A stretch of DNA of 64,000 nucleotides from Dehalobacter restrictus DSM 9455. GTDB lineage: Bacteria > Bacillota > Desulfitobacteriia > Desulfitobacteriales > Syntrophobotulaceae. Below are positions 21,884-30,071 of the stretch, one piece after another. The notes below the pieces were generated by a model, which saw only the letters and a list, made by a program, of their open reading frames with translations, was not told the DNA's origin and searched no databases. The stretch lies in assembly GCF_000512895.1 (NCBI RefSeq), contig NZ_CP007033.1:1-64000 (forward strand), given 5' to 3'. The position numbers and the translations under genes were made by a program. Every line of letters starts with the position of its first letter. Within the stretch, counting starts at the first letter, position 1.

Positions 21884-22102
21884 CTGTTAAAATTATTCCT
21901 GCAACGCATTAAGCCGAAGAAAAATGACATTGGTGAAGTTGAAGCATGGGCCGACCTGTTTCTGGTTACAGGAAGTACGCTCTGCAACGGGTCAATCATT
22001 AATTTTCTTTCTATTAAAAAACCTGTAGTTTATTTCGGGATAACAATTGCCGCTGCCGCATCTTTGTTAGGGTTAAAACGTTTTTGCTCACAAGCTCTTT
22101 AA
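21884..22102 (+). pseudogene. Remnant of a DUF364-type heavy-metal chelation protein
   Basis: An open frame with no start codon reads EVEAWADLFLVTGSTL, then KKPVVYFGITIAAAA and LLGLKRFC before the stop at 22100. This matches the C-terminal end of DUF364 proteins (family GSTLVNGT... and VTIAGAAALLGLKRFCP). The first two thirds are gone. Confidence 0.55.
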
Positions 22103-22141
22103 CGATAGATAATTTCAGACAAAGAAACAAGATTTAAAAAT

Positions 22142-22178
22142 AAAGCAGCTTAGCATTGAAGTCAAGCTGCTTTGTTAT
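22142..22178 (+). terminator. Hairpin terminator
   Basis: A perfect 10-bp stem AAAGCAGCTT (22142-22151) / AAGCTGCTTT (22164-22173) has a 12-base loop and a short T-rich tail. It probably ends the transcript before the ferredoxin gene. Confidence 0.55.
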
Positions 22179-22253
22179 GCAGAAAACAGAAACGAATTAA
22201 AATTACTTAAGAAATTAGCAAGAAAGAGTTGAAAATTAAACAGCACTTTGTTA

Positions 22254-22274
22254 ATATACCCATACGGGGTATAT
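22254..22274 (+). promoter_or_regulatory. CsoR/CstR/RcnR-like operator palindrome
   Basis: ATATACCC-(ATAC)-GGGGTATAT is a near-perfect palindrome with the TACCC/GGGTA arms bound by CsoR-family repressors (copper, nickel or sulfane-sulfur sensors). It lies 36 bases before the ferredoxin start. No csoR-like gene is seen in the window, so the repressor would be encoded elsewhere. The family assignment is an inference from the motif. Confidence 0.5.
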
Positions 22275-22309
22275 TTGTTTTCTCAGTAAGTTGTGAAAGG
22301 AGTGCTAAT

Positions 22310-22504
22310 ATGGCAATTGTAATTGATAAAAATCGTTGTCCGGAAAACCATCCCTGTCCGTCCGTGAGGGTATGTCCTGTAAATGCTTTGATTCAACAAG
22401 GATATAAAGCTCCGAAGGTAGACGCTGAGAGTTGTATTGAGTGTAATAAGTGCGTAAATTATTGTCCGATGGGAGCCATAAAAAATTTAGCAAAAGTTTT
22501 CTAG
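22310..22504 (+). CDS. Small 4Fe-4S ferredoxin-like protein
   Basis: A protein of 64 residues starting MAIVIDKNRCPENHPCP. The second cluster motif CIECNKCVNYCP is canonical. The first (CPENHPCPSVRVCP) has an unusual spacing, as in ferredoxin-like domains of sulfite or heterodisulfide enzymes. AAAGGAG at 22296-22302 fixes the start; a longer upstream frame would run through the palindromic operator. Likely a soluble electron carrier induced by metal or sulfur stress. Confidence 0.8.
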   Translation: MAIVIDKNRCPENHPCPSVRVCPVNALIQQGYKAPKVDAESCIECNKCVNYCPMGAIKNLAKVF

Positions 22505-22514
22505 GTTTTGTTCG

Positions 22515-22547
22515 TATATCAGAAAGTATAAAATACTTTCTGATATA
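22515..22547. terminator. 15-bp perfect inverted repeat, likely bidirectional terminator
   Basis: TATATCAGAAAGTAT (22515-22529) and its exact complement (22533-22547) have a 3-base AAA loop. It sits between the convergent ferredoxin and histidine kinase genes and runs into repeat copy C. Confidence 0.5.
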
Positions 22548-22600
22548 TCTAAGTGCAGCTAGGGCTACCGCCAAAGACTTGGCGCCAGCCAAGTTTTACT
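22541..22600 (+). repeat. Intergenic repeat element, copy C
   Basis: It shares TCTAAGTGCAGCTA and the CTTGGCGCCAGCCAAGTTTT end with copy A (73-132, opposite strand), and the GCCAAAG and TTGGCGCCAGCCAAGTTTT parts with copy B (4571-4629). The final part folds as CTTGGC-GCCA-GCCAAG plus TTTT. Confidence 0.65.
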
Positions 22601-24099
22601 TATGATCCGAAGGGAAGATCTATTTGCACGATTGTGCCCTGATCTATTTTACTGTCCAGTGTCACCAAACCGTTCAGCAGCTGCACCAAATGCTTGGCAA
22701 TGGCCAGTCCAAGCCCGGTTCCGCTGCTTTTTCGTGATTTATCTGTTTTATAAAACCGGTCCCAGATATACGGAAGTTCTTCAGCGGGGATACCCTGTCC
22801 TTGGTCCTGAACCGTTATTTTAAATGTTTTATCCAATTTTAAACTTACGGTAACTACAGTTTTTGCCGGTGAATATTTAATGGAATTATCCAGGAAGATA
22901 ACGATCAGCTGTCTTAGCCTGTCATAATCGCTGTTTACAGGGGGTACATCTTGGGGAATATCACAGTGGATTTGAATTTCCTTGCTGTCGGCGATTGTTT
23001 GCATACTCTTGACCACATCCGCCAGAAGGCTCGGAATGTGAACGGGTTCGAAATTAATGGCTATTTTTCCTGACTGAAGTCTGGAAAGTTCCAAAAGATC
23101 CTGAACGAGCCGCTCCAAACTCCTGGTCTCCGCAAGCATGCGCCCGTAATAACGTTTGATATCTTCCGGCTGCTCGATTGTCCCGTCTTCCAGCGCTTCC
23201 AGCGAACCCCGGATTACGGTAAGCGGGGTCCTAAACTCATGGGAAACATTGGCGATAAAATCTCTTCTCACCTGTTCCAGCTTATCGATTTTCTCCCTGG
23301 CCTGGGAAAGTTCCGAGGCCAAAAAATCAAGGGAATTTCCCAGCTGGCCGATTTCATCTTGTTGTTTTATGCCAGTCCGCGCGTCGTAATTGCCGTGAGC
23401 CATTTCCAGCGCAGTCTTGTTCATCACTTTCAGAGGACGGGTGAAAAGAACCGAATAAAAGATGCCCAAACCGATAGCAATAATGAGAGAAACCAAAAGA
23501 CTGGCAAGCAGGATGTGGAATGTTTTATTCAACGCATTCGTAATTCCGTTCACGGGAGTGTGCAGAAGAACGGTACCAATTACCTGCTTGTTGGCGTCGA
23601 AAATAGGGACACCGACGGTTAACGTTGCTTCCTGGTACACGCTGCTGAAGCTTTGGCTGATTGACTCTCTGCCGGAAAGAACATCGGTTATGACGTTTTC
23701 TGCTTCCGACGGCAGCGGCCCTGAGTAGAACGTGTGGTTTTGGCCCACTCCTGCTCCCATAGCACCCATACCATTGCCCTTGCCGTTCCCCATGCCATTG
23801 CCATTACCGGTAAAGACCAGAGGGCTGCCCTGTTTATCCATGATCCAGACATTGGCTTCAGCCATGGTATCCAAGAAACGTGTAAATCCGCCAATACCCC
23901 GCATTTGACCATTGCTTTGCAGGTTGGCGGAAACAACTTCGGAGATACTGCGCGCCCTTTCCAACATGGTTTGCTCCCGGCTGTCCAATTCATACTGGCG
24001 GAAAACCTGAATAAAAATCAGCCCCAGCGTAAGCATGGAGATTAAAACAATTAAGACAAACCCGGTGGTCAATTTAAAGGCGATATTTTTTTTAAACAT
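22600..24099 (-). CDS. Sensor histidine kinase
   Basis: Membrane sensor kinase of 499 residues. TM1 is at about 8-30 and TM2 at about 190-212. The extracytoplasmic sensor contains a Gly/Asn/Met-rich stretch (about 97-122). HAMP follows, then HisKA with the phosphoacceptor in FIANVSHEFRTPL near 290, and HATPase_c with N box LDNSIKYSP and G boxes DQGQGIP and GTGLGLAI. It overlaps its response regulator by 8 bases. The Gly/Met-rich insert resembles the tail of the divergently transcribed secreted protein and may contact metal (inference). Confidence 0.93.
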   Translation of the reverse strand: MFKKNIAFKLTTGFVLIVLISMLTLGLIFIQVFRQYELDSREQTMLERARSISEVVSANLQSNGQMRGIGGFTRFLDTMAEANVWIMDKQGSPLVFTGNGNGMGNGKGNGMGAMGAGVGQNHTFYSGPLPSEAENVITDVLSGRESISQSFSSVYQEATLTVGVPIFDANKQVIGTVLLHTPVNGITNALNKTFHILLASLLVSLIIAIGLGIFYSVLFTRPLKVMNKTALEMAHGNYDARTGIKQQDEIGQLGNSLDFLASELSQAREKIDKLEQVRRDFIANVSHEFRTPLTVIRGSLEALEDGTIEQPEDIKRYYGRMLAETRSLERLVQDLLELSRLQSGKIAINFEPVHIPSLLADVVKSMQTIADSKEIQIHCDIPQDVPPVNSDYDRLRQLIVIFLDNSIKYSPAKTVVTVSLKLDKTFKITVQDQGQGIPAEELPYIWDRFYKTDKSRKSSGTGLGLAIAKHLVQLLNGLVTLDSKIDQGTIVQIDLPFGS

Positions 24100-24799
24100 G
24101 TTTCACCTCAAATTTATAGCCCACACCCCAGATGGTCTTTATCTCCCAGGAAGAGGCACCTAATCTATCAATTTTAGCCCGGAGCCTTTTGATATGGGTA
24201 TCAACCGTCCGGGCATCCCCGAAATATTCATAGCCCCAGATACTGCTTAAAAGGTTCTCACGTGAGTAAACCTTCCCCGGATTAGATGCTAAAAGCCAGA
24301 ATATTTCCAGTTCCTTTTTGGTAAGATTTATGGGCTTCCCGTTTATTTGAACGGTATAATCGGAAAGGTTGATTTCAAGCCCCGTAAAAGTGACGATATT
24401 TTTTCTGCCGTCATTTTTTCTGTCGTCCTCCGGCAAATCTATTCGTCTCAGTACAGCCCGGATCCGGGCCATTACTTCCGCAGGGCTGAAGGGTTTTACA
24501 ATGTAGTCGTCTGCGCCTATATCCAATCCCATAATCCGGTCCGCATCTTCACTTTTAGCCGTAACCATAATAATCGGAACGTTGGAGCTTTGGCGTATCT
24601 CCCGGCAAATTTCAAACCCGTCCTTTTTGGGCATCATAACATCCAGTAATAGGAGTACAGGGGAATACCGGTAAAACATTGCCAGTGCTTCTTCACCGTC
24701 ATACGCAATGACTGGGATAAAGCCTTCCTTGGCAACATATGATTTTAAAATATCGACGATTGCTTCGTTATCATCGGCAATTAAAATATGCTTGCTCAA
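24092..24799 (-). CDS. OmpR/PhoB-family response regulator
   Basis: A protein of 235 residues. The receiver domain has Asp acceptor in LLLLDVMMP near 54 and Lys in VKPFSP near 103. The winged-helix DNA-binding domain at about 135-232 has VDTHIKRLRAKI and VGYKFE. It pairs with the downstream kinase. The likely target is the divergent gene at 25014, whose promoter carries two direct repeats 22 bases apart, the spacing expected for this family. Confidence 0.95.
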   Translation of the reverse strand: MSKHILIADDNEAIVDILKSYVAKEGFIPVIAYDGEEALAMFYRYSPVLLLLDVMMPKKDGFEICREIRQSSNVPIIMVTAKSEDADRIMGLDIGADDYIVKPFSPAEVMARIRAVLRRIDLPEDDRKNDGRKNIVTFTGLEINLSDYTVQINGKPINLTKKELEIFWLLASNPGKVYSRENLLSSIWGYEYFGDARTVDTHIKRLRAKIDRLGASSWEIKTIWGVGYKFEVKHV

Positions 24800-24919
24800 A
24801 ACAAAGTCCCTCCTGCCAAACCGATAAAAGAGAAACCCCTTATTGAAAGATATAAGGTGATTTGTATATTATAGCATTTTTTGCTAAAAAATTTGTGGCA
24901 AAACTATGACGATTCATAT

Positions 24920-24973
24920 GTCAAACTTAGTTCGGACTTTTGTCAAACTTTCGCCACATTTTCCGTTTAGAAT
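24920..24973 (+). promoter_or_regulatory. Direct-repeat activator site and -10 box
   Basis: TGTCAAACTT occurs at 24920-24929 and again at 24942-24951, two helical turns apart. The second overlaps the -35 position for -10 TAGAAT at 24968-24973. This is the layout of an OmpR/PhoB-activated promoter lacking a proper -35 box. Confidence 0.55.
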
Positions 24974-25013
24974 AAAGACAGAAAAAAATCAATCCAAGAA
25001 TGGAGTGTGAATC

Positions 25014-25484
25014 ATGAAAAACGTTAAAAAGCTGATTGCTTTAGTTACGGTAGTTGGAGTCTTGGGAGTATCGGGAGCTGCTTATGCAGCCGACATCAAA
25101 ACACCGGCGGAGCTTGCTGCGGCGTTAACAGGCAAATCACTTACCGAAGTTACCCAGGAACGGGCTGAAGGGAAGACTTACGGGGCGATAGCCCTGGAGG
25201 CCGGCAAATTGGATGAGTTTAAAGACCAGATGCTCGAACAGAAAAAAGCCGTATTAGACCAACGGGTAAAAGACGGGACGCTTACTCAACAACAGGCCGA
25301 CCAGATCTTGACCAGAATTGAGAACAACCAAGCTGTCTGTGACGGAACCGGCAGTGCCGGGATTGGCAGGGGAGCTGGTGCAGGCTTTGGTCAGGGCAAA
25401 GGTATGGGCTCAGGAAGAGGCAGCGGTACAGGAAGCTGCAATGGGAGCGGATTTGGTGGCGGAATGGGTCTGGGAAGAATCTAA
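25014..25484 (+). CDS. Secreted DUF2680/YckD-like protein with Gly-rich tail
   Basis: An exported protein of 156 residues. The signal peptide MKNVKKLIALVTVVGVLG ends in AAYA near residue 24. A helical domain at about 26-100 repeats short acidic/basic helices of the YckD (DUF2680) type (LTQQQADQILTRIE). A tail of about 40 residues is dominated by Gly with Met, Arg and two Cys. Function unknown. The two-component operon is divergent and probably controls it. A strong terminator follows. Confidence 0.8.
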   Translation: MKNVKKLIALVTVVGVLGVSGAAYAADIKTPAELAAALTGKSLTEVTQERAEGKTYGAIALEAGKLDEFKDQMLEQKKAVLDQRVKDGTLTQQQADQILTRIENNQAVCDGTGSAGIGRGAGAGFGQGKGMGSGRGSGTGSCNGSGFGGGMGLGRI

Positions 25485-25510
25485 CTTTTCAGACATCAGA
25501 ACTTGAAACG

Positions 25511-25555
25511 AAATGCCAGGGAAGTGGAAAGGTGCTTTTCCCTGGCATTTGTTTT
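25511..25555 (+). terminator. Strong intrinsic terminator
   Basis: A perfect 13-bp stem AAATGCCAGGGAA (25511-25523) / TTCCCTGGCATTT (25538-25550) is followed by GTTTT. Confidence 0.85.
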
Positions 25556-25603
25556 AAGCTGTCCTGCCACAAAAAAATTATGAAAAAAATAAGAGGTGTT
25601 GGC

Positions 25604-26719
25604 ATGAATTGGAATAAAACAGCGAAATGGCTTCGAATAATAATTTTAGTCGGGCTGCTGGTCTGGATTACAGTGGACGCTTATCTGCATCAGGTTTACG
25701 GAGGGGCAAAAGTTCCGTCCGTACATGCCTTATGCCCGTTTGGAGCGCTGGAAAGCTTATATTCTTTGCTCTTTTTCGGAAGTTTTATTAAGAAAATATT
25801 TATGGGTACAGTTATATTATTGGTATTGACTGTCGTGTTGGCGGTAATATTTAGGAGAAGTTTCTGCGGGCTGCTTTGCCCTTTTGGAACATTGCAGGAA
25901 CTGTTTGCAAGGCTGGGACAAAAGATATTCAAAAAACGTTTTACCGTACCGCCTTTTGTAGATAAACCGTTACGATATTTAAAATATCTTATCTTGGCGT
26001 TGACGATAGGCATGGCTTGGTATACAGGGATACTGTGGATGGCGCCCTATGATCCTTATTCCGCTTATTCTCATATATCGGCGGTATATGCGAGTATCCA
26101 GGAGGATCCTGCTGCAATCGTTGGCTTTATCCTGTTGATTGTAACATTGATCGGCTCACTGTTATACGATCGTTTCTTTTGTAAATATCTTTGCCCGGCC
26201 GGCGCTTTCTATGCAATTATCGGTAAGATAAGCCCGACTAAAATTGTAAGAAATAATCAGGCTTGTATTAACTGCAAGGCCTGCAACAAGGCTTGTCCGG
26301 TCAATATCAATGTCGCCAAAGCAGAAAAAATTACAGATGCGGAATGTCTGAATTGCAATGAATGTGTCCTTGCTTGTCCGAAGAAAGGGGCATTGGAGGT
26401 GAAGACAGCAAATAAAGTTATACACCCATTAACAGCTCTCATTCTAGTTGTTTTCCTGTTTTTCGGCACAATTGCCATCGCCCAGGCCACAGGAAATTAC
26501 CAAGTAACATCGTCGCCCCAGAAGGGTGAAATTGTTTCCATTACCGAAGTCAAAGGATCTTATACGATAGAGGATGCTGCGGAAGCAACAGGACTACCCT
26601 TGCAGGAAATCTATGAAAAACTGAGTATTCCTGAAAGCGTCTCGAAAAATACCAAACTTAAAGATATTTCTAAAGAAATACCGGGTTATAGTCTTGATGA
26701 AACGAAGGAGAAATTATAA
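25604..26719 (+). CDS. NapH/NosR-like membrane iron-sulfur protein
   Basis: Polytopic membrane protein of 371 residues. Five or six membrane helices carry two CxxxCP motifs (CGLLCPFG near 79, CKYLCPAG near 191) typical of NapH/NosR/CcoG quinol dehydrogenases. Two 4Fe-4S motifs follow near 220-260 (CINCKACNKACP, CLNCNECVLACP). A C-terminal periplasmic helix-hairpin domain (TIEDAAEATGLPLQEIYEKL) follows a final helix. It probably passes electrons from the quinone pool to an exported partner. The start at MNWNK was chosen for AAGAGGTG spacing; the frame extends upstream to 25532. Confidence 0.85.
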   Translation: MNWNKTAKWLRIIILVGLLVWITVDAYLHQVYGGAKVPSVHALCPFGALESLYSLLFFGSFIKKIFMGTVILLVLTVVLAVIFRRSFCGLLCPFGTLQELFARLGQKIFKKRFTVPPFVDKPLRYLKYLILALTIGMAWYTGILWMAPYDPYSAYSHISAVYASIQEDPAAIVGFILLIVTLIGSLLYDRFFCKYLCPAGAFYAIIGKISPTKIVRNNQACINCKACNKACPVNINVAKAEKITDAECLNCNECVLACPKKGALEVKTANKVIHPLTALILVVFLFFGTIAIAQATGNYQVTSSPQKGEIVSITEVKGSYTIEDAAEATGLPLQEIYEKLSIPESVSKNTKLKDISKEIPGYSLDETKEKL

Positions 26720-26800
26720 AGTCGTATAGCATACGCCGCTTTGTCTTTCGTTGATTTCTTGTTATGATAAGAAAGAACAAAGATAGATGGAGGACGAATT

Positions 26801-27216
26801 ATGGGAAAACTATTGTCGATTCATATCAGTCCGGAACGAGGTACGGTAAAATCGGATGTGCAGAAGTTCTGATTGTAAAAGGATGGGGCGTGGAGGGCGA
26901 TGCCCATGGTGGTGATTCGGACCGGCAAGTTAGTATTTTCCCCGTAGAAGCTTTGACTAAGTTGCCGGTAGAGAAGAAGAAAGAAGTCTTAGAGGATGGA
27001 TATACGTAAAATGTTACAATTTTCGGCGTTCCTTTAGAAGAACTGCTCGTTGGAGGAATCGTTCGCCTTGGCGAGGCGGAAGTGCAGATCTTGTATGTCG
27101 GTAAGGAACAATACAAAGAGCATGGAAGACCGTATATCGTCAGCAGTGAAGGACGTTTTGGCCGTGTTGTGAAAGAGGGGCGTATCTGGGTTGGGGATTC
27201 AGTAGAATTGCTTTGA
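26801..27216 (+). pseudogene. MOSC-domain protein, disrupted twice
   Basis: MGKLLSIHISPERGTVKSD begins in one frame. Homology continues in the next frame as AEVLIVKGWGVEGDAHGG, showing a frameshift at about 26850-26870. A TAA at 27007-27009 then interrupts EDGYT-NVTIFGVPLEE. The tail VGKEQYKEHGRPYI to the stop at 27214 is intact. MOSC proteins handle molybdenum cofactor sulfur. Two lesions make a genuine pseudogene more likely than a single sequencing error. Confidence 0.7.
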
Positions 27217-27218
27217 TA

Positions 27219-27668
27219 CTAATTTTTAATAAATCTACCGTATTTTTTAAGAATGAAAGATGTTATCACGCCAAAGATTGTCAAAATTATTAGTGCAAAC
27301 AGATTGGTAAGAGGTTGGGATTGTATTTGAGGGGCAATATTCAATAAGGGCATAAAAAACCCCATGGAAGCAAATCCAACTGCATTCGCTGCAATAATAC
27401 CTTTTAAAATGGCAAAATCCTTGCCGGTTATTTTCATGATGATAACTAATAATATTGTTGTGCCAATGCCCAGAGCCATTGTTCCAACAATTCCTAAGAA
27501 TATCCCGATAGGGGAATTAACTTGGCTCCAACTTAGAAAAACATCTGCGGCAATATTCCATGGAGATGTCATCGGAATTCCCAAAGCGATAAGAATATAG
27601 GATAAGAAGTCCATAATAATTGTGCCAATAATACCTGCAATGGTAGCAGCTCCAATAGGGTCTTTCAT
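27219..27668 (-). CDS. Small integral membrane protein, unknown
   Basis: A protein of 149 residues with four predicted membrane helices (about 7-30, 47-77, 87-110, 118-142) and a basic C-terminus ILKKYGRFIKN. A GGGGGT ribosome site precedes the ATG. No family was recognised. It converges with the MOSC remnant and is divergent from arsC, so its link to the arsenic genes is only positional. Confidence 0.6.
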   Translation of the reverse strand: MKDPIGAATIAGIIGTIIMDFLSYILIALGIPMTSPWNIAADVFLSWSQVNSPIGIFLGIVGTMALGIGTTILLVIIMKITGKDFAILKGIIAANAVGFASMGFFMPLLNIAPQIQSQPLTNLFALIILTIFGVITSFILKKYGRFIKN

Positions 27669-27844
27669 TTTTGGATACCCCCACAGTATTAAAATTTGTT
27701 ATTTAATGTTTCTCTGTTTAAATGCTTTTTATGTATAGAATATAAATTTCAGGACTAGCCTAAACAGTCTATCTCAAGGCGTCCGGGCAATCCAAATTTC
27801 TTTTATATTCAAAAGGGTATTCCACTAAAGGTAGGTTATAAAGC

Positions 27845-28252
27845 ATGCCGGAAAAAATAAAAGTAGCCTTTGTTTGTGTTCACAATTCCTGCCGTTCCCA
27901 AATGGCGGAAGCAATATCCAAGATAATAGCAAAAGACAGCTTCGAGGCTTATTCGGCTGGTACGGAAATCAAAGATAAAATTAACCAGGACGCGGTAGCG
28001 GCGATTAAGGAACTTTATGATGTGGATATGAACATATCACAAAAATCCAAACTTATATCAGACATTCCGCCGGTAGACATTGTTATTACCATGGGATGCA
28101 ATGTAAATTGTCCTTTCGTGCCCTGCAAACACAGGGAAGACTGGGGCCTTGAAGATCCGACAGGAAAAGATAAGCAGGAATTTATAAGAACGGCTAAAAT
28201 CATTGAAGAGAAAATTCTGGATCTCAAAAGTAGATTGCATGGCTTATCGTAA
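27845..28252 (+). CDS. arsC: Arsenate reductase, thioredoxin-coupled type
   Basis: Low-molecular-weight phosphatase fold enzyme of 135 residues that reduces arsenate to arsenite. The P-loop CVHNSCRSQMAEA starts near residue 11. The second and third redox cysteines lie in GCNVNCPFVPCKH near 80-90, and DWGLEDPTGK supplies the Asp. All three catalytic cysteines are present. It stands alone but heads a metal and arsenic segment with arsR and permeases downstream. Confidence 0.9.
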   Translation: MPEKIKVAFVCVHNSCRSQMAEAISKIIAKDSFEAYSAGTEIKDKINQDAVAAIKELYDVDMNISQKSKLISDIPPVDIVITMGCNVNCPFVPCKHREDWGLEDPTGKDKQEFIRTAKIIEEKILDLKSRLHGLS

Positions 28253-28349
28253 TATCGTTTTAATGACGATGACTCGCTTTTCTTAAAAGCTATATAGGAC
28301 AAGTAAAAGGTGAGCATGAAAAGAAGTAATCTGAATAAGATTTTCAATG

Positions 28350-28388
28350 AACCGGCTAGATGATAAATAAGGCATTTAGCCGGTTTTT
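28350..28388 (+). terminator. Intrinsic terminator after arsC
   Basis: A 9-bp stem AACCGGCTA (28350-28358) / TAGCCGGTT (28377-28385) runs into TTTTT. Confidence 0.75.
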
Positions 28389-28408
28389 GCAATAGTCAGA
28401 ACACGAGG

Positions 28409-28466
28409 TTGACAAAAACTGTTTTACGCAATATTATAATATAAGAATATTAGAAAATACTAATAT
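28409..28466 (+). promoter_or_regulatory. arsR promoter and operator
   Basis: -35 TTGACA lies at 28409-28414 and -10 TATTAT at 28432-28437 (17 bases apart). An inverted repeat ATATTAG (28447-28453) / CTAATAT (28460-28466) with 6-base spacer lies just downstream. This is a typical ArsR-family operator position. Confidence 0.6.
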
Positions 28467-28491
28467 ATAAGAAATATTTGAGGTGATAATA

Positions 28492-28806
28492 ATGTCCAAT
28501 ATGAGTGAACAGCTTGTTTCCAATGTATTTAAAACCTTGGCTCATCCGACCAGAATTCAAATTGTGAAGCTTTTGCGGGAAGGGGAGATGTGTGTTTGCG
28601 AGATTCTCCCTAATCTTGACTCTGAACAGTCCAATACCTCCCAACACCTTGCTCTGCTCAAAAACCAGGGTATTGTGGACAGCAAAAAAGATGGGACAAA
28701 GGTTATTTATTCAGTTAAAAACAAAGAGGTATACCAGATGATTGAACTTGCTGAAGCAATTATTCTTCGCCAGATAGAAGAGACTAAAAGTCTGCTGTCA
28801 AAATAA
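28492..28806 (+). CDS. ArsR/SmtB-family metal-responsive repressor
   Basis: A winged-helix repressor of 104 residues. It has the family motif ELKELMEGEMCVCEI-type metal site (REGEMCVCEILPNL near 32-45), where Cys-Val-Cys is the ELCVCDL arsenic or cadmium site. The recognition helix is SNTSQHLALLKNQGIV. The start was chosen at 28492 because TGAGGTG is well spaced. It probably represses itself, the MFS gene and the permease genes downstream, releasing on As(III), Sb(III) or Cd(II). Confidence 0.9.
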   Translation: MSNMSEQLVSNVFKTLAHPTRIQIVKLLREGEMCVCEILPNLDSEQSNTSQHLALLKNQGIVDSKKDGTKVIYSVKNKEVYQMIELAEAIILRQIEETKSLLSK

Positions 28807-28857
28807 CTGGGAAATGGAAATAATAAATCAAGATAGCAATAATGGGGGCAGAGTCTA

Positions 28858-30024
28858 ATGGATAAGAAAAAAATAATCATGATACTTGGTTTCGCCGGAT
28901 TTGTGGTGATGGCGGATAACTGGGTGGTTTCGCCCATTCTTCCTTCAATCGCCCAAAACTTGAATGTGAATGTTGCATCTGCTTCGATTGTCATTACGGC
29001 TTACATGTTGCCGTTTGGTATATTTCAGCTGCTGTTTGGTTATCTGGCTGAACGCTTTGGCAAGAGGCAGGTCATCACCTTTTCAATTTCGATGTTTACA
29101 ATAGCCGCGGCCCTTTGTGCTTTTGCTTGGGCAATTCCTGTTTTGGCGGGGTTTAGGGCTTTGACGGGAATATTTGCCGCCGCGATCATGCCGGTTTCAC
29201 TCGCTCTAATCGGTGATTTGTTTCCAATGGAAGAGAGACAGTCAGCCATAGGTTCTTTCATGGGCTTATCTTTCTTAGGCCAGGGGCTTAGTATGGCCAT
29301 CGGTGGTTCAATTGCCTACTTTCTGAATTGGAGAGGCGTGTTTGGCGTTTACGCAGTGCTTGCTGTTGTTTCCTCCCTCTTGTTGTTTACCATAGGCAGA
29401 AAGATACCTTCTGCAAAAAACAAAGATACCAAGGCTTTAACACCGTATATCAATATCCTGAAAAATCCTTCGAGTGTAATCATTTACGCTTTAGTCATCT
29501 TTGAAGGACTTTTCCTTCTGGGCTCATTTTCATTTCTGGGAGGATTTATTAAAACGGTATTTAACCTGAATAATTTTGCTATTGGCATGGTCATGACTGC
29601 GTTCGGCCTAATGGCGCTGCTTGCCGGCAGAAGAGCCGGTAAAATTGCAGCCAGAATAGGCCGCAAGAAAACGACCGTCCTTGGCTTAAGCCTGGCCTTT
29701 ATCGCTGACCTCTTACTTGTGGCGATGGGAAGCGTATTGCCTGTCGTAGTTATCGCAGTTGGACTTATGGGTGCCGGTTTTATGATGGCCCATTCCACCT
29801 TCCTGACTATTGCCACAGAATTTGCAGCCAAAGCGAGGGGTATTGCCATGTCGCTGGTTGCCTTTTGTTTCATGGGCGGGGGAGGTATAGGGACCGCCAT
29901 TGGGGGCAAGATTGTCGCAGTTTCAAGTTTTAATTCATTATTTTGCATTTACGGTGCAGGACTTTTATTGCTTACAGTTATTGCCTTGCTTGTTAAAAGC
30001 AGTTTTCAGGCAAAGAGTGCTTAA
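28858..30024 (+). CDS. Major facilitator superfamily exporter
   Basis: Membrane transporter of 388 residues with 12 predicted helices. The loop 2-3 motif GYLAERFGKRQV near 61 and its echo GKIAARIGRKKT near 263 are MFS motif A sites. Similar drug or metal-resistance exporters occur beside ArsR regulators. The substrate is unknown; arsenic or an organic cation is possible from context. It lies 51 bases after arsR, likely in the same transcript. Confidence 0.85.
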   Translation: MDKKKIIMILGFAGFVVMADNWVVSPILPSIAQNLNVNVASASIVITAYMLPFGIFQLLFGYLAERFGKRQVITFSISMFTIAAALCAFAWAIPVLAGFRALTGIFAAAIMPVSLALIGDLFPMEERQSAIGSFMGLSFLGQGLSMAIGGSIAYFLNWRGVFGVYAVLAVVSSLLLFTIGRKIPSAKNKDTKALTPYINILKNPSSVIIYALVIFEGLFLLGSFSFLGGFIKTVFNLNNFAIGMVMTAFGLMALLAGRRAGKIAARIGRKKTTVLGLSLAFIADLLLVAMGSVLPVVVIAVGLMGAGFMMAHSTFLTIATEFAAKARGIAMSLVAFCFMGGGGIGTAIGGKIVAVSSFNSLFCIYGAGLLLLTVIALLVKSSFQAKSA

Positions 30025-30071
30025 GAAAAGATAGTGGAATCGCTTTAGGAAAAATGAAAGAAGTGATATAG

